Part shown: positions 1 through 9,113 of the stretch, piece by piece | Layout: each line of letters begins with the position of its first letter | How positions within the stretch are numbered: the first letter of the stretch is position 1 | From: Bacteroidales bacterium | GTDB taxonomy: Bacteria; Bacteroidota; Bacteroidia; Bacteroidales; UBA932 | Reading direction: 5' to 3' | NCBI GenBank assembly: GCA_017962235.1 | Contig: JAGCVS010000016.1 | Span: 28,097 to 92,096, forward strand | DNA length: 64,000 bases | Program-made: the position numbers and the translations under genes | The notes under the pieces: model-generated | Told to the model about the DNA's origin: nothing | The model's input: the letters and a program-made list of their open reading frames with translations, nothing else | Databases searched by the model: none

Positions 1-1265
1 ACCCTGACGGTACTGCCGTCGGTGGCGGCAAGGCAATCCACTTCAGAATCATCCAGCGCCTCTATAGAGACATCAGTCTTGGCCCTGTTCATCCCCTCGA
101 ATTTGGCGATATTGCGAGCCACGTGATAGCTTATGATGGGATATCCGTACACGTTGCCGCCGGTTAGGAAATTCCAGGTGGAGAAATAGTCCAGGCCATT
201 GTCAATGCCCTGTTTGAACAGGCGGGCATCGTAGGCCGCCTGCCAGGTATAGCCGGTGGTCCTATTGTAGAGTTCCTTGCTGGACTGCCCTGCGCGAAGG
301 CCGCTCAAGATGCGTCCCTCGTCAATACCGAAGATAACTCCCTGAAGACCCGCCTTGGAGGCGGCATCCTTCAGTACCTTGATAGTACCGGGCAAATTGT
401 GGCCGGAGGTGAAGGTTCCGGGACAGACATCGTAGAACGATGCCGACAGGAATTTAATGGGAGTGCCCTTGCCGCCGTTGGCATAGTTGGTGCCGGAGGC
501 GCAGTGCTCTATGAACATAGCCTCGTCCCAGCCGCCTTCCGTGACGGTCATACTGTGCGCCCCCACAAACACGTCGGGGCCAAGCACATCCACCAGAGCC
601 TGTACGGTGTAATCATACAATTTACAATAAGCCTCACAACTGTCGCTGCCCAAGCCGCTCTTTGCCTTGAACCAGTCATAATTCTCGTATTCCGTCATAC
701 AGCCAAACCGCCAGGTGCGGACTTCATCCAGTCCGAATTCATCCACTAGTGCCTGAATCACAGCCTTGATGTATGTGTAATACTGATTATAGTCGTCCGG
801 AGGATACATATTGGTGCCGAAGGTGCCCGCCACCGGATCGGTCGTGAGCTTGAGGGGCACACTGCCCAGCTTCAAATGGGGCTTCGCCCCCATCGTCAAA
901 ACGCCGCGGCAGTTAGTAATCAGAGGTTCAAAATTGTAATCATCAAGCACACTCCGGTCCCCGGGCCTGCGGAACAAATCCCTCTCCGCACTGCCACCGG
1001 TGCACTGCATGAACTGCACGTAGCGCACGAATTCAAACACGTTGGCCTCTTCATTAATCTTTGGATGATAATAAAGTTTGCCCATATCCCACACATTGAC
1101 GTTATCCGCTATATTGGGCAGGACATCCCCCCGCTGGGTGGCATCTATGAGGATGCTGTTGCCGTAGATATTGACCGGCTTGTCCTCCGGATCAACGGCA
1201 GGTTCGGGGTCGCAGGCGCAGGAGAATGCGGCAACAACGGCAAACAGCAGTGCGATTCTTTTCAT
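1..1265 (-). CDS. GH39-like glycoside hydrolase lipoprotein (3' end beyond window)
   Basis: The reading frame starts at the ATG read from 1265 and stays open to the left edge, giving 421 codons with no stop, so the C-terminus is missing. Residues 1-18 are a lipoprotein signal with cysteines at 16 and 18. The rest looks like a clan GH-A TIM barrel. The segment VRTWRFGCMTEYENYDWF resembles the GH39 acid/base region, where W-F-...-E-x-x-N is expected, and FGIDEG further on could carry the nucleophile. It begins 6 bases after the stop of the gene at 1272-2822, so it is the last visible gene of the mannan-type utilisation operon. The assignment to GH39 is by motif only; GH30 or an unclassified GH-A family is possible. 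It is probably anchored in the outer membrane or faces the periplasm. Confidence 0.6.
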   Translation of the reverse strand, partial: MKRIALLFAVVAAFSCACDPEPAVDPEDKPVNIYGNSILIDATQRGDVLPNIADNVNVWDMGKLYYHPKINEEANVFEFVRYVQFMQCTGGSAERDLFRRPGDRSVLDDYNFEPLITNCRGVLTMGAKPHLKLGSVPLKLTTDPVAGTFGTNMYPPDDYNQYYTYIKAVIQALVDEFGLDEVRTWRFGCMTEYENYDWFKAKSGLGSDSCEAYCKLYDYTVQALVDVLGPDVFVGAHSMTVTEGGWDEAMFIEHCASGTNYANGGKGTPIKFLSASFYDVCPGTFTSGHNLPGTIKVLKDAASKAGLQGVIFGIDEGRILSGLRAGQSSKELYNRTTGYTWQAAYDARLFKQGIDNGLDYFSTWNFLTGGNVYGYPIISYHVARNIAKFEGMNRAKTDVSIEALDDSEVDCLAATDGSTVR

Positions 1266-1271
1266 ACCGTT

Positions 1272-2822
1272 CTATTTCTGGCAGCAATATACTACACTTT
1301 TGGCGGGGATAACAACCTTGATTCCCCCGCCGGAAGCAGTCACACTGCCGCCGGGCGCAATCAGGGAACCGTCTTCCGGAAGCTTGCCCTCTTCATAACT
1401 GATCAGATCAAACTCTCCCTGCACATCATTCTCTATCTTTAGCTGAAGCTTTCTCTTATCCTGATTGGCGATAACGTAAACCCACTTGCCGTCAGTATTC
1501 TTGAATGCGGTGGCTGCGGCGAATTCGCGACCTGTTTCAACAGGGTGAATCTCCGCACCTGGCCTTACACGGCTTGAGAGCAGTGAATAAGCATAATACT
1601 GCGGACGACACTCATAGTCGCACTTGATGCGGGCATATGTGGTATCCTGCGCGTATTCCTGCTTGACGGAACGCCACAGACCAAGCTGCTGCATCTGCTG
1701 GTAATCCCCCTGGAAACTATAGTACTGGTCTATCAGGCTCCAGTAGCTGATGGCACACGCCCCGGTATTGAAAAAATTTAGGGCGAGGCGGGTGATAAGC
1801 ACGCCGCGTTCGTATTCGTCTATATCTCTCTGGCGGGAGGCGCCCACACACTGGTTACTGCCGAATTCGCCCACTATGTGCTTAAGTCCGGCACTCTGGG
1901 AAATTGCCACATTGTTCCTCTCCCACTCTTCTATCTCTGAATTGGGGGTCGCATAGCCAAAGATATAAGTGTGGCTGTTGAATATATCGGCGATGCCCTT
2001 CAGTTCTTTTGCACAGGCCTCCAGATAATACTGATGGGTATCTATATTGTCGGAAAGGTTGAAGCGGACCTTGTCACGGACGCCCAGACGGCGGAAATGT
2101 TTGTCCAGGGCACGGCAAACCGCCATATAGCCGTCGGGGGCGATGATATCGCCGCCGGGCTCGTTGAAGGGGGTCACTTCGTTTACGCAGGTGTAGCCCT
2201 TCTCCTCTATCAGATACTTGACCAGTGCGGCGAAGTTCTCGCCAAACTCATCGTTGCTCTTGGGCGGACACATCCAGTTCTGGTTGGCATCCCAGTCGCA
2301 CATAAAGCAGGTGGTGACATCGGAGTATTCTGCTTCTATCATCGAGACGTATCGGGTGCAGCCCCAGATAGCCAGGCAAACGCTCATATTGTTCTTCTGC
2401 GCCAGATCCAGCACTTGATATAGCGACTGCATCTCCACGGTGTTCCATCTGAATGCCGACATATCGGTGTCAAACGGATCTGCATTGTCGTTGTACGGCT
2501 CATACCATTGAGGCTGGATCATCACGCGGAACTTCTGCAGCCCCATGCGTGTCACGCGGTCTTCTATGATCTTGAAATCCTCTGCCTTCAGCCCGGCACC
2601 AGGACGGCCCACCACGTTCTGGGCATAGAAGTGCGGGTCGAACTCAGCGCCTATGGATTCCAGAGCCACCGGTGTAGCATCGGCCAGCTTGACCACGGTG
2701 TATCCCTTGTCGCCGGAATCATTCGGATCATCCGGTTTATTCTGGCGACCGCCGTTGCAGGCTGCCAGCGACATTACCATTGCAGAAACAATAAAGCCGG
2801 CAAGTATTTTACCTGATTTCAT
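1272..2822 (-). CDS. Clan GH-A glycoside hydrolase lipoprotein (GH5/GH30-like)
   Basis: 516 residues with a lipobox SLAAC (Cys22). The barrel carries the two clan GH-A glutamates: the acid/base in VTPFNEPGG (Glu221) and the nucleophile in HIVGEFGSN (Glu319). A C-terminal beta-sandwich of roughly 100 residues follows (WVYVIANQDKRKLQLKI), as in GH30 and GH39 enzymes. The start codon lies 14 bases inside the 3' end of the upstream GH2 gene, which suggests coupled translation. The neighbouring GH2 beta-mannosidase and GH5 mannanase-like genes suggest a role in trimming the same glycan. Family-level identity is not certain: the NEP motif fits GH5, and the C-terminal domain fits GH30/GH39. Confidence 0.68.
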   Translation of the reverse strand: MKSGKILAGFIVSAMVMSLAACNGGRQNKPDDPNDSGDKGYTVVKLADATPVALESIGAEFDPHFYAQNVVGRPGAGLKAEDFKIIEDRVTRMGLQKFRVMIQPQWYEPYNDNADPFDTDMSAFRWNTVEMQSLYQVLDLAQKNNMSVCLAIWGCTRYVSMIEAEYSDVTTCFMCDWDANQNWMCPPKSNDEFGENFAALVKYLIEEKGYTCVNEVTPFNEPGGDIIAPDGYMAVCRALDKHFRRLGVRDKVRFNLSDNIDTHQYYLEACAKELKGIADIFNSHTYIFGYATPNSEIEEWERNNVAISQSAGLKHIVGEFGSNQCVGASRQRDIDEYERGVLITRLALNFFNTGACAISYWSLIDQYYSFQGDYQQMQQLGLWRSVKQEYAQDTTYARIKCDYECRPQYYAYSLLSSRVRPGAEIHPVETGREFAAATAFKNTDGKWVYVIANQDKRKLQLKIENDVQGEFDLISYEEGKLPEDGSLIAPGGSVTASGGGIKVVIPAKSVVYCCQK

Positions 2823-5211
2823 ATATACCTGTTTTATTTATCCAATTCCTGTAGTTCTCAAGTTTGTACGGCGGTTCGCCATACAGATAGTGGTTAGCGT
2901 ATTCGCGACCGTCAATCTTGTATTTAATCATCAGCATACCTTGTCCCTTGCGGGAAGGAAGTTTCTTGATGAGGGTGGCCGTATTGGCCGCAGCGGTGAA
3001 TCTGCCACTGTAAACGGCCTTGCCGCTTTCCACATCGATAACCTCAACCTCACCATCAGCGTCTGCGAGAGTCTGATTGTCGGCCCTCAGATAATAGTAT
3101 TTACTGTTGGGGCCGTCATCGCTAATAAGGCAGCAAATGTCATGATGGACATTCTGCAGATAGAAGAACGCCCGTTTCTTGCCGCCGTAATAATCGCTGA
3201 TTGCATCGGAGAGCAGCGGCCATCCGTCGCGGATGTTCCACCAGATGATGCCTGTGCGATAGGGTCTATCACCTCTCCAGCGTTCCACAAAATATTTCAT
3301 CGCCTCTGCCTGAACGCTCTGAGAGGCGAAGATAAAGTCTTCAAGTTTGGCTGGGATTTCGCCAAAGATGGTCTTGACCTGATTGGTCATCAAATCGTTG
3401 CGACCGCCCTGGAACTTCTCGTCGTAGATGCGGTTGGCCTTGGTCTGCCACTCATCGTTCCACATCCCGAGTTCTCCGTTAAGCCAGGGGTTGACGCACT
3501 CCGGAGTGAACATTTTCTTCAGAGTCTCCATATTGGGGCAACCGTGGTATCCTATCTCGCTTATGAACTGGCTGGGATTCTTCACATAATAATCGGCCTT
3601 GTAATAGCCGCGGGGGCCCCATAGGTGGTTCTCCGGCAGGAATTCATCGCCGTTGCCCTGCTCCACAATGCGGGGGCTGTAATAGGGAGAAGAAGGCAGA
3701 TAGGGCCGCGTGGGATCCATTTCATATACCACGCGGGCAATTGTCTCGCGCGAGACGCGGTCCCGGTTGGGATCCAGCTTGAAATTGTGCAGACGACCCC
3801 ACACCATACTCTGGTCGTCTTCGTTATTGCCGCTCCAGAGCACCAGAGAAGGGTGGCTGCGCAGCTTGCGCACCACGCTGACGGCCTCCTCCTCTATCAT
3901 GGCAGCAAAGTCATCCCGTTGGGAATAGCTACCGCATCCCATGGCGAAGTCCTGCCATACCATGATGCCGTTCTCGTCGCACAGATCGAAGAACCTATGG
4001 TCTTCATATACGTTGCCGCCCCAGCAACGGACGATGTTGCAGTTCATCTCCGTCATAAGGCCAACGGCCTGCTCGTAATGTGAGGCATCGCGGCTGTGCA
4101 GGGCGTCCATCGGCACCCAGTTGGTACCTTTGGCAAACACCGGCACACCGTTTACAACAAACTGGAACTTTCCAGGCTTGTCTGGAAGATTTACATCGTC
4201 TATGTCCAGCCCCACCATCCTGATGCCGATGCGGCGGCTGTCGGTGTCATAAACTTCGCCCGTCTTACAGTCAACAAGCTGTACTATCGCATCATAGAGG
4301 GCCGGCTCTCCATAGCCTCTCGGCCACCAGAAGTCGACATTATCCAACACAAAATCAAGATAGTCAACCGCCTTGCGCATCAGGTGCTCGAGCTCAAACA
4401 CGATCTTGCCTTTGCGCAGCATTGTCAGTTTCACCTTTACATTGTCAAATGCCTCAAAGGGCATCCTGGTTTGCAGGTAAAGATATAAACTTGCCTTGCG
4501 GGCGGGCATATCCATACTGAATGTCATCCAGTGGGCATCCATTATGCTCACCGGATTCTCAATCTTCAGAGTTACGTCACGCCAAAGGCCGGCGCTTACC
4601 AGGCGGGGCATGATATCCCAGCCGTAGGTGCTGGGGGCACGGCGTACATACGCACTCTCTTCGTTGGAGAAATTGCCTATGCTGAGGACACCCAGAAAGT
4701 ATTTCTGGGCCTCCAGCACAGACGAACGGATGATTACCTCAAGGGTATTATCGGCTTGAAGCAAGTTTGTGACATCATATTCATGCTCGACGAGCATGTT
4801 GGCGGCACTGCCCACCTTTTCTCCGTTGAGATATATCTCCGCGAAAGTATCAAGTCCCGCAAAGCAGAGGATTATCCTCTGCCCCTCTTTGATTTCGGGA
4901 CCCGTAAAAGTCTTTTTGAAGCACCACTGATACCCCTCCCATTTGCGGAGGGTATAGATATTGTTGCCAATCATGGGGTCAGCAATCAGTCCGGCCCGCT
5001 CCAGGTCAATCTCCACATTGCCGGGCACAATGGCCGTTATGGTCGTACCGTCTATGGCGGCCGCCTGCTCAGGCGTCATTACCGCAGCGGGAGGCTGAGG
5101 GAAGAACTTCAGGCTCCACTCCCCATTGAGGGAATACTCCCCGACATGGGCATTTCCTGCAGATGACCAAAGCAGCAGTAAGGCTGCCAGCAACAATATC
5201 CTTTTCTTCAT
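2809..5211 (-). CDS. GH2 beta-mannosidase
   Basis: 800 residues with a cleavable signal peptide (about 1-21, ending AGNAH). Order of parts: a GH2 sugar-binding jelly roll (about 25-215), an immunoglobulin-like domain (about 220-325), the TIM barrel (about 340-690) and a short C-terminal beta region. The acid/base is in VLWSGNNED (Glu464) and the nucleophile is in FISEIGYHG (Glu552). The SGNNE form is typical of beta-mannosidases rather than beta-galactosidases (known for the family). No lipobox is seen, so it is probably periplasmic and releases mannose from manno-oligosaccharides made by the two upstream GH5 enzymes. It starts 4 bases after the stop of the GH5 gene and overlaps the next gene by 14 bases. 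Confidence 0.85.
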   Translation of the reverse strand: MKKRILLLAALLLLWSSAGNAHVGEYSLNGEWSLKFFPQPPAAVMTPEQAAAIDGTTITAIVPGNVEIDLERAGLIADPMIGNNIYTLRKWEGYQWCFKKTFTGPEIKEGQRIILCFAGLDTFAEIYLNGEKVGSAANMLVEHEYDVTNLLQADNTLEVIIRSSVLEAQKYFLGVLSIGNFSNEESAYVRRAPSTYGWDIMPRLVSAGLWRDVTLKIENPVSIMDAHWMTFSMDMPARKASLYLYLQTRMPFEAFDNVKVKLTMLRKGKIVFELEHLMRKAVDYLDFVLDNVDFWWPRGYGEPALYDAIVQLVDCKTGEVYDTDSRRIGIRMVGLDIDDVNLPDKPGKFQFVVNGVPVFAKGTNWVPMDALHSRDASHYEQAVGLMTEMNCNIVRCWGGNVYEDHRFFDLCDENGIMVWQDFAMGCGSYSQRDDFAAMIEEEAVSVVRKLRSHPSLVLWSGNNEDDQSMVWGRLHNFKLDPNRDRVSRETIARVVYEMDPTRPYLPSSPYYSPRIVEQGNGDEFLPENHLWGPRGYYKADYYVKNPSQFISEIGYHGCPNMETLKKMFTPECVNPWLNGELGMWNDEWQTKANRIYDEKFQGGRNDLMTNQVKTIFGEIPAKLEDFIFASQSVQAEAMKYFVERWRGDRPYRTGIIWWNIRDGWPLLSDAISDYYGGKKRAFFYLQNVHHDICCLISDDGPNSKYYYLRADNQTLADADGEVEVIDVESGKAVYSGRFTAAANTATLIKKLPSRKGQGMLMIKYKIDGREYANHYLYGEPPYKLENYRNWINKTGIYEIR

Positions 5212-5215
5212 AGTG

Positions 5216-6433
5216 CTATTCGGTTAGGGTTTTGAATCTTTCGTTGTATTCGCGCATCAGGTTGAAGGCCATGCTGCCATAAGGCGTATCGGCCCTGAAA
5301 CTCCACTCTATGTCGCCCTTGAGGGCATAATTCCACATAAGGGAAATCTGTACGCGCTGTGCATAATGGGAGATAAAGTGCCTGCGGACCATCAAGGAAT
5401 CACCGCCGGCCGTCTTGGGACCGGTGAATTCACCGACATAGTACACTTTACCCAGTTCAGCTGCGACTTGCTTTGCATATAGGAGCTGATCGCTTCTGCC
5501 AACGGTTCCTTTATCTGAGAAGACTCTGGCATCCTCATATATGTGCTCCGACATACCGGTCATCGGGTCCGGGGTGAATACTCCGGTCACCTCTTTGTAC
5601 TGCTCATATGAGTCATTGTCCCAGCTGGGGCCGGTCATAAGGTGATACTGCGCGTTACGCATAATGCTGTTGCCGCTGGCTATCACCCGCCCGTGGGGAT
5701 CCAGAGCCTTTATATGCTCTGCAAACCCCTTGTATGCGGTGGATATGACCTTTGCAGGTATATCTGTATAACCTGCAGAGCCGATATCCGCAGCAAGGTT
5801 GAATTCGTTTCCAAACTCCCACATCGCCACGCACTTGTGGTCTTTGAGCGTATTGACGATGTCGGTGGTGTAACTCAGCATGTGGGCGTAAGTCTTACTG
5901 GACTTGTCTCCCCATGCCGTGGCGGCTTCTTCGTAATAATCCGGGACTGAGCCGGTATTCCAGAAGATGGAGGGAATAAGCAGTATATGGGCTTCGTCGC
6001 ACATAGTAGCGAGATAATCCAGGTTGGCGAGGAACTGCTGCTTATTATCCATATAGAAGTGGAACTGACGCGCATAAAAAGGACTGCCGCTGAAGCGGAC
6101 AATGGGGACCTGCTCGGTCTTGAGCACCTCCACCGTCTTTACCATATTATCGGTTTTCATACCGTTTGATTCGTGGCACTGTACAAACAGGTTGTAACAG
6201 TTCATGCCGGTCACATAAAGCAGTTTGCCGCCCAAGTACATACGTGGTACCGAGGCTCCATTGATTATGCATTCCCTCTGATGAATACCCAAATCCCCTG
6301 TATAGTCATCCGCCCAGTAGCGCTCCAGCGCACTGCGGGTATCCTTCACAGGGTCTTCTGCAGGATCCTTACCACAACCGCCGGGCAATATACCCAGCAG
6401 CAATGCCGCCGTCAGCAACACTATCCTTTTCAT
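5216..6433 (-). CDS. GH5 endo-beta-mannanase-like lipoprotein (copy B)
   Basis: 405 residues; lipobox ILPGGC with Cys20. A GH5 barrel of about 340 residues follows. Its opening strand MYLGGKLLYVTGMNCYNLF resembles the start of GH5_7 mannanases. The acid/base is Glu210 in MWEFGNEFN and the nucleophile is Glu335 in YYVGEFTGP. It is closely similar along its whole length to the gene just upstream (6438-7667), so it is a tandem duplicate. As a lipoprotein in a Sus-type locus it may work at the cell surface, cutting glycan before SusCD uptake. The exact GH5 subfamily cannot be fixed by eye; mannanase is inferred from the neighbouring beta-mannosidase. Confidence 0.75.
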   Translation of the reverse strand: MKRIVLLTAALLLGILPGGCGKDPAEDPVKDTRSALERYWADDYTGDLGIHQRECIINGASVPRMYLGGKLLYVTGMNCYNLFVQCHESNGMKTDNMVKTVEVLKTEQVPIVRFSGSPFYARQFHFYMDNKQQFLANLDYLATMCDEAHILLIPSIFWNTGSVPDYYEEAATAWGDKSSKTYAHMLSYTTDIVNTLKDHKCVAMWEFGNEFNLAADIGSAGYTDIPAKVISTAYKGFAEHIKALDPHGRVIASGNSIMRNAQYHLMTGPSWDNDSYEQYKEVTGVFTPDPMTGMSEHIYEDARVFSDKGTVGRSDQLLYAKQVAAELGKVYYVGEFTGPKTAGGDSLMVRRHFISHYAQRVQISLMWNYALKGDIEWSFRADTPYGSMAFNLMREYNERFKTLTE

Positions 6434-6437
6434 AAAA

Positions 6438-7667
6438 CTATTCGACTACCGTTTTAAATCTTTCGTTGTATTCACGCATCATGTTGAAGGCCATTCTGCC
6501 GTACGGATGGTCTGCTTTGAAACTAGCTTCGATATCCCCGTTGAGAGCATAGTTCCACATCAAAGAGACCTGAACCCGCTGCGCATAATAGGAAATGAAA
6601 TGCTTGCGAACCTTAAGGGAATCCCCCATGGCATCGGAACAACTTGGGCCGGTAAACTCGCCCACATAATAGACCTTACCCAACTCCGCAGCCGCCTGCT
6701 TGGCGTATGAAATCTGGTCACTGCGACCCACTTTACCTTTATCTGAGAATTCACGGGCCTCTTCGTAGATATGCTCTGACATCCCGTTCATCGGGTCGGG
6801 ATTGAAAATGCCGGAAACCTCTTTGTATTGCTCGTATGAATCCTTATCCCAGCTGGGGCCGGTCATAAGGTGATACTGTGCATTGCGCATAATGCTGTTG
6901 CCGCTGGCGATAACACGGCCGTGAGCATCCAGTTTCTTGACCTGATCGGCAAAACCTTTATATGCAGTTGAAACAACTTTTGCCGGGATATCCTTATAAC
7001 CCGCCGACCCGATATCGGCCGCCAGATTGAACTCGTTGCCGAATTCCCACATCGCCACGCACTTATGGTCTTTGAGGGTATTCACGATATCGGCAGTGTA
7101 ACTCAACATATAAGCGTACGTCTTGCTGGAGGGGTCTCCCCATGCTGTGGGATCTTCTTCGTAATATGCAGGAGCCGAATTCGTTTGCCAGAAGATAGAA
7201 GGGACGAGCAGTATGTGCGCTTCATCACATAAGGAGGCCAGGTGCTCCAGATTCTCCAGAAATTTCTGTTTTTGGTCAAAATAGAAATGGAACTGGCCCG
7301 GATAATACGGGCTGCCGCTGAAGCGGACAATAGGCACCTGCTCCTTTTTCAGCACCTCCACCGTCTGTTCCATTCTCTCGGTTTTCATTCCATCGGAGTC
7401 GTGGCACTGCACGAACAGGTTGTAACAGTTCACCCCTGTCACATACAGCGGTTTGCCTCCCAAAAGCATGCGTGGCACCACAACACCCTTTACATTGCAT
7501 TCTCCCTGCTGGATGCCTATTTCACCGGTATAGTCCTCCGCCCAGTAACGCTCCAGCGCACTGCGGGTATCGTTGTCGGGGTTGTTTGAAGGGTCTTTCT
7601 CACAACCACAGGCCAACAGTGCAAGAATCACAGGCAGAGCAGATGCAATATTTAACAATTTATTCAT
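6438..7667 (-). CDS. GH5 endo-beta-mannanase-like lipoprotein (copy A)
   Basis: 409 residues; lipoprotein signal with Cys20 (LLAC) and a second cysteine at 22. It has the same GH5 layout as the next gene, with the acid/base in MWEFGNEFN (about residue 212) and the nucleophile in YYVGEFTGP (about 337). Differences from copy B cluster in the N-terminal linker, around the PYYPGQFHFYFD loop, and near GPSCSDAMGDSL, where this copy has an insertion. Both copies keep all catalytic residues, so neither is a decaying duplicate. It is the first gene after the terminator-like hairpin at 7682-7712. Only 4 bases separate the two copies. Confidence 0.75.
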   Translation of the reverse strand: MNKLLNIASALPVILALLACGCEKDPSNNPDNDTRSALERYWAEDYTGEIGIQQGECNVKGVVVPRMLLGGKPLYVTGVNCYNLFVQCHDSDGMKTERMEQTVEVLKKEQVPIVRFSGSPYYPGQFHFYFDQKQKFLENLEHLASLCDEAHILLVPSIFWQTNSAPAYYEEDPTAWGDPSSKTYAYMLSYTADIVNTLKDHKCVAMWEFGNEFNLAADIGSAGYKDIPAKVVSTAYKGFADQVKKLDAHGRVIASGNSIMRNAQYHLMTGPSWDKDSYEQYKEVSGIFNPDPMNGMSEHIYEEAREFSDKGKVGRSDQISYAKQAAAELGKVYYVGEFTGPSCSDAMGDSLKVRKHFISYYAQRVQVSLMWNYALNGDIEASFKADHPYGRMAFNMMREYNERFKTVVE

Positions 7668-7681
7668 ACTCGATTAATAAA

Positions 7682-7712
7682 AAGGAGGCCGGCCGGATGA
7701 GCCGGCCTCCTT
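7682..7712 (-). terminator. Intergenic intrinsic terminator or attenuator inside the utilisation locus
   Basis: A perfect 12-base stem (AAGGAGGCCGGC pairing with GCCGGCCTCCTT) with a 7-base loop. Read on the minus strand, the stem is followed directly by TTTTTATTAA, the classical shape of a Rho-independent terminator. There is no T-run on the plus-strand side. It lies between the surface lipoprotein gene (stop at 7734) and the first GH5 gene (start at 7667). It should therefore reduce read-through from the SusC/SusD part into the glycosidase part, or stabilise the 3' end of the upstream mRNA. Confidence 0.8.
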
Positions 7713-7733
7713 AGAAAAGCAATTAAGATGTGA

Positions 7734-9062
7734 TTATTCTGCGAACTTCACGCAGCGTACAGGGTGGCCTGTTGCGCGGTCGTAGTTGTCACGAGCGTCG
7801 TCGGTGGAACGAAGACGGAATGCATTCTCAGTGTTACCCCATGAGGTAGAGCAGGTCCACAGACCAGCCCAGCCTGAACCGTCGGCATCGTACCAGCCAT
7901 AGCCACCATTGTAGATGAAGCCGGCTGCGGGAACAAGGATCTTGCCGCCAAAGAGAGTTACAGAGTTGTCACTGTTCCTGGAGCACTCGTTGAGACCTGC
8001 TGCAAGGCAGTTGGGCGTAGCAACAGCATAGCCCTTGGGGCAAGGGTCGTAGACGCTCTTGAAAGGCTGGAAGTCAATATTGCCGTCAGCCTCCCAGTTG
8101 ATACCCCAGAGGTAGCGCTGGTTGGGCTCAATGAGCCAGTCGCAGTTACGGTTGGATTTTGCTATGTACTCGATAGGATGTGCTACGGAGTATGCAACGC
8201 TGTGAATTTCAGCATTTGTTTCGTCGTCACCACCACCTACTACAGGGTGATACCAGCCTTCACCTGCTGCGCTGTCAAATGCCAGAATTGCAGAGAAAGG
8301 ATCCTTGCGGCCCCACTCGAAGAACAGGCCGTCTGCCTCATCACCGGAAGCCATGGTTGCACCAAGGTTGCGGTCCATAAGTGTCCATGTTCCGCAGTTA
8401 ACGTCGTTGGGTGCCTCTGCGCTCCAAATGTGCCAGCTCCAGAGAATGTTGCCGGAACCATCGGTAGCTGCCACAACTGCGTTGCCGTCTTTGTTTGCGC
8501 AAGTGAAGCAGATATAGCCATCCTGAAGCTTAACATCGGAGATGAGACCTTCAAGCTCCTGCCATACCAGAACTGCACCTGCAGGGCTGATTGCGGTTGA
8601 GGTGATAGGGAATGAAGAGTGCAGACCTGCATCGCCGTTACCCATAACGGTAGCCTTGATCTTGTAGTCGCCTGCTGCAGTTACGTTGTAGCTGTTTGCG
8701 GGGCCTGCAAGCTCTGTATACTCCTTGGGCTTGGGTGCAGCTTCCTGGCTGACTGCCAGAACTGCGGATGCTTCACCGCATGTGAAGGTAACCTTACCGG
8801 AACGTGCCTCGTATGCAGGATTGGCTGCCACAGTAACGTTGGTACCAGAAACGGTAATCCAGTTTACATCAGGCTTTGAAGTGAAATCACCGCTGGCCGT
8901 TACAGTAACTGAGAATGTCTCGCCGTCAAAAGGAGAAGTCCAACTCTCCGGGCTCACCTTGATGGAATCCTTTACTTCGGGTTCGGGTTCGGGTTTCTCG
9001 GGGCATCCCCAGAGAAGCATCATGCAGCATACAAGAGCTGCCAAAGAAAAGATTTTTTTCAT
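7734..9062 (-). CDS. BACON-domain surface glycan-binding lipoprotein
   Basis: 442 residues; lipobox MLLWGC (Cys20) followed by a proline/glutamate-rich linker. Residues about 35-110 form a BACON domain (SPESWTSPFDGETFSVTV ... AVLAVSQEA), a fold found mostly in Bacteroidetes carbohydrate-active proteins. The C-terminal part (about 225-440) resembles the Fibrobacter succinogenes major paralogous domain: WTLMDRNLGA, FFEWGRKDPF, YDPCPKGYAVATP and a final GHPVRCVKF. Its place directly after SusD is where Sus-type loci encode the SusE/F-like surface glycan-binding protein, so I infer glycan capture at the surface. No catalytic residues are visible. Confidence 0.72.
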   Translation of the reverse strand: MKKIFSLAALVCCMMLLWGCPEKPEPEPEVKDSIKVSPESWTSPFDGETFSVTVTASGDFTSKPDVNWITVSGTNVTVAANPAYEARSGKVTFTCGEASAVLAVSQEAAPKPKEYTELAGPANSYNVTAAGDYKIKATVMGNGDAGLHSSFPITSTAISPAGAVLVWQELEGLISDVKLQDGYICFTCANKDGNAVVAATDGSGNILWSWHIWSAEAPNDVNCGTWTLMDRNLGATMASGDEADGLFFEWGRKDPFSAILAFDSAAGEGWYHPVVGGGDDETNAEIHSVAYSVAHPIEYIAKSNRNCDWLIEPNQRYLWGINWEADGNIDFQPFKSVYDPCPKGYAVATPNCLAAGLNECSRNSDNSVTLFGGKILVPAAGFIYNGGYGWYDADGSGWAGLWTCSTSWGNTENAFRLRSTDDARDNYDRATGHPVRCVKFAE

Positions 9063-9113
9063 TTGATTGTTAATTAAGATGTTAATTGGTGAATATGAAT
9101 AAATGTGTATGTA

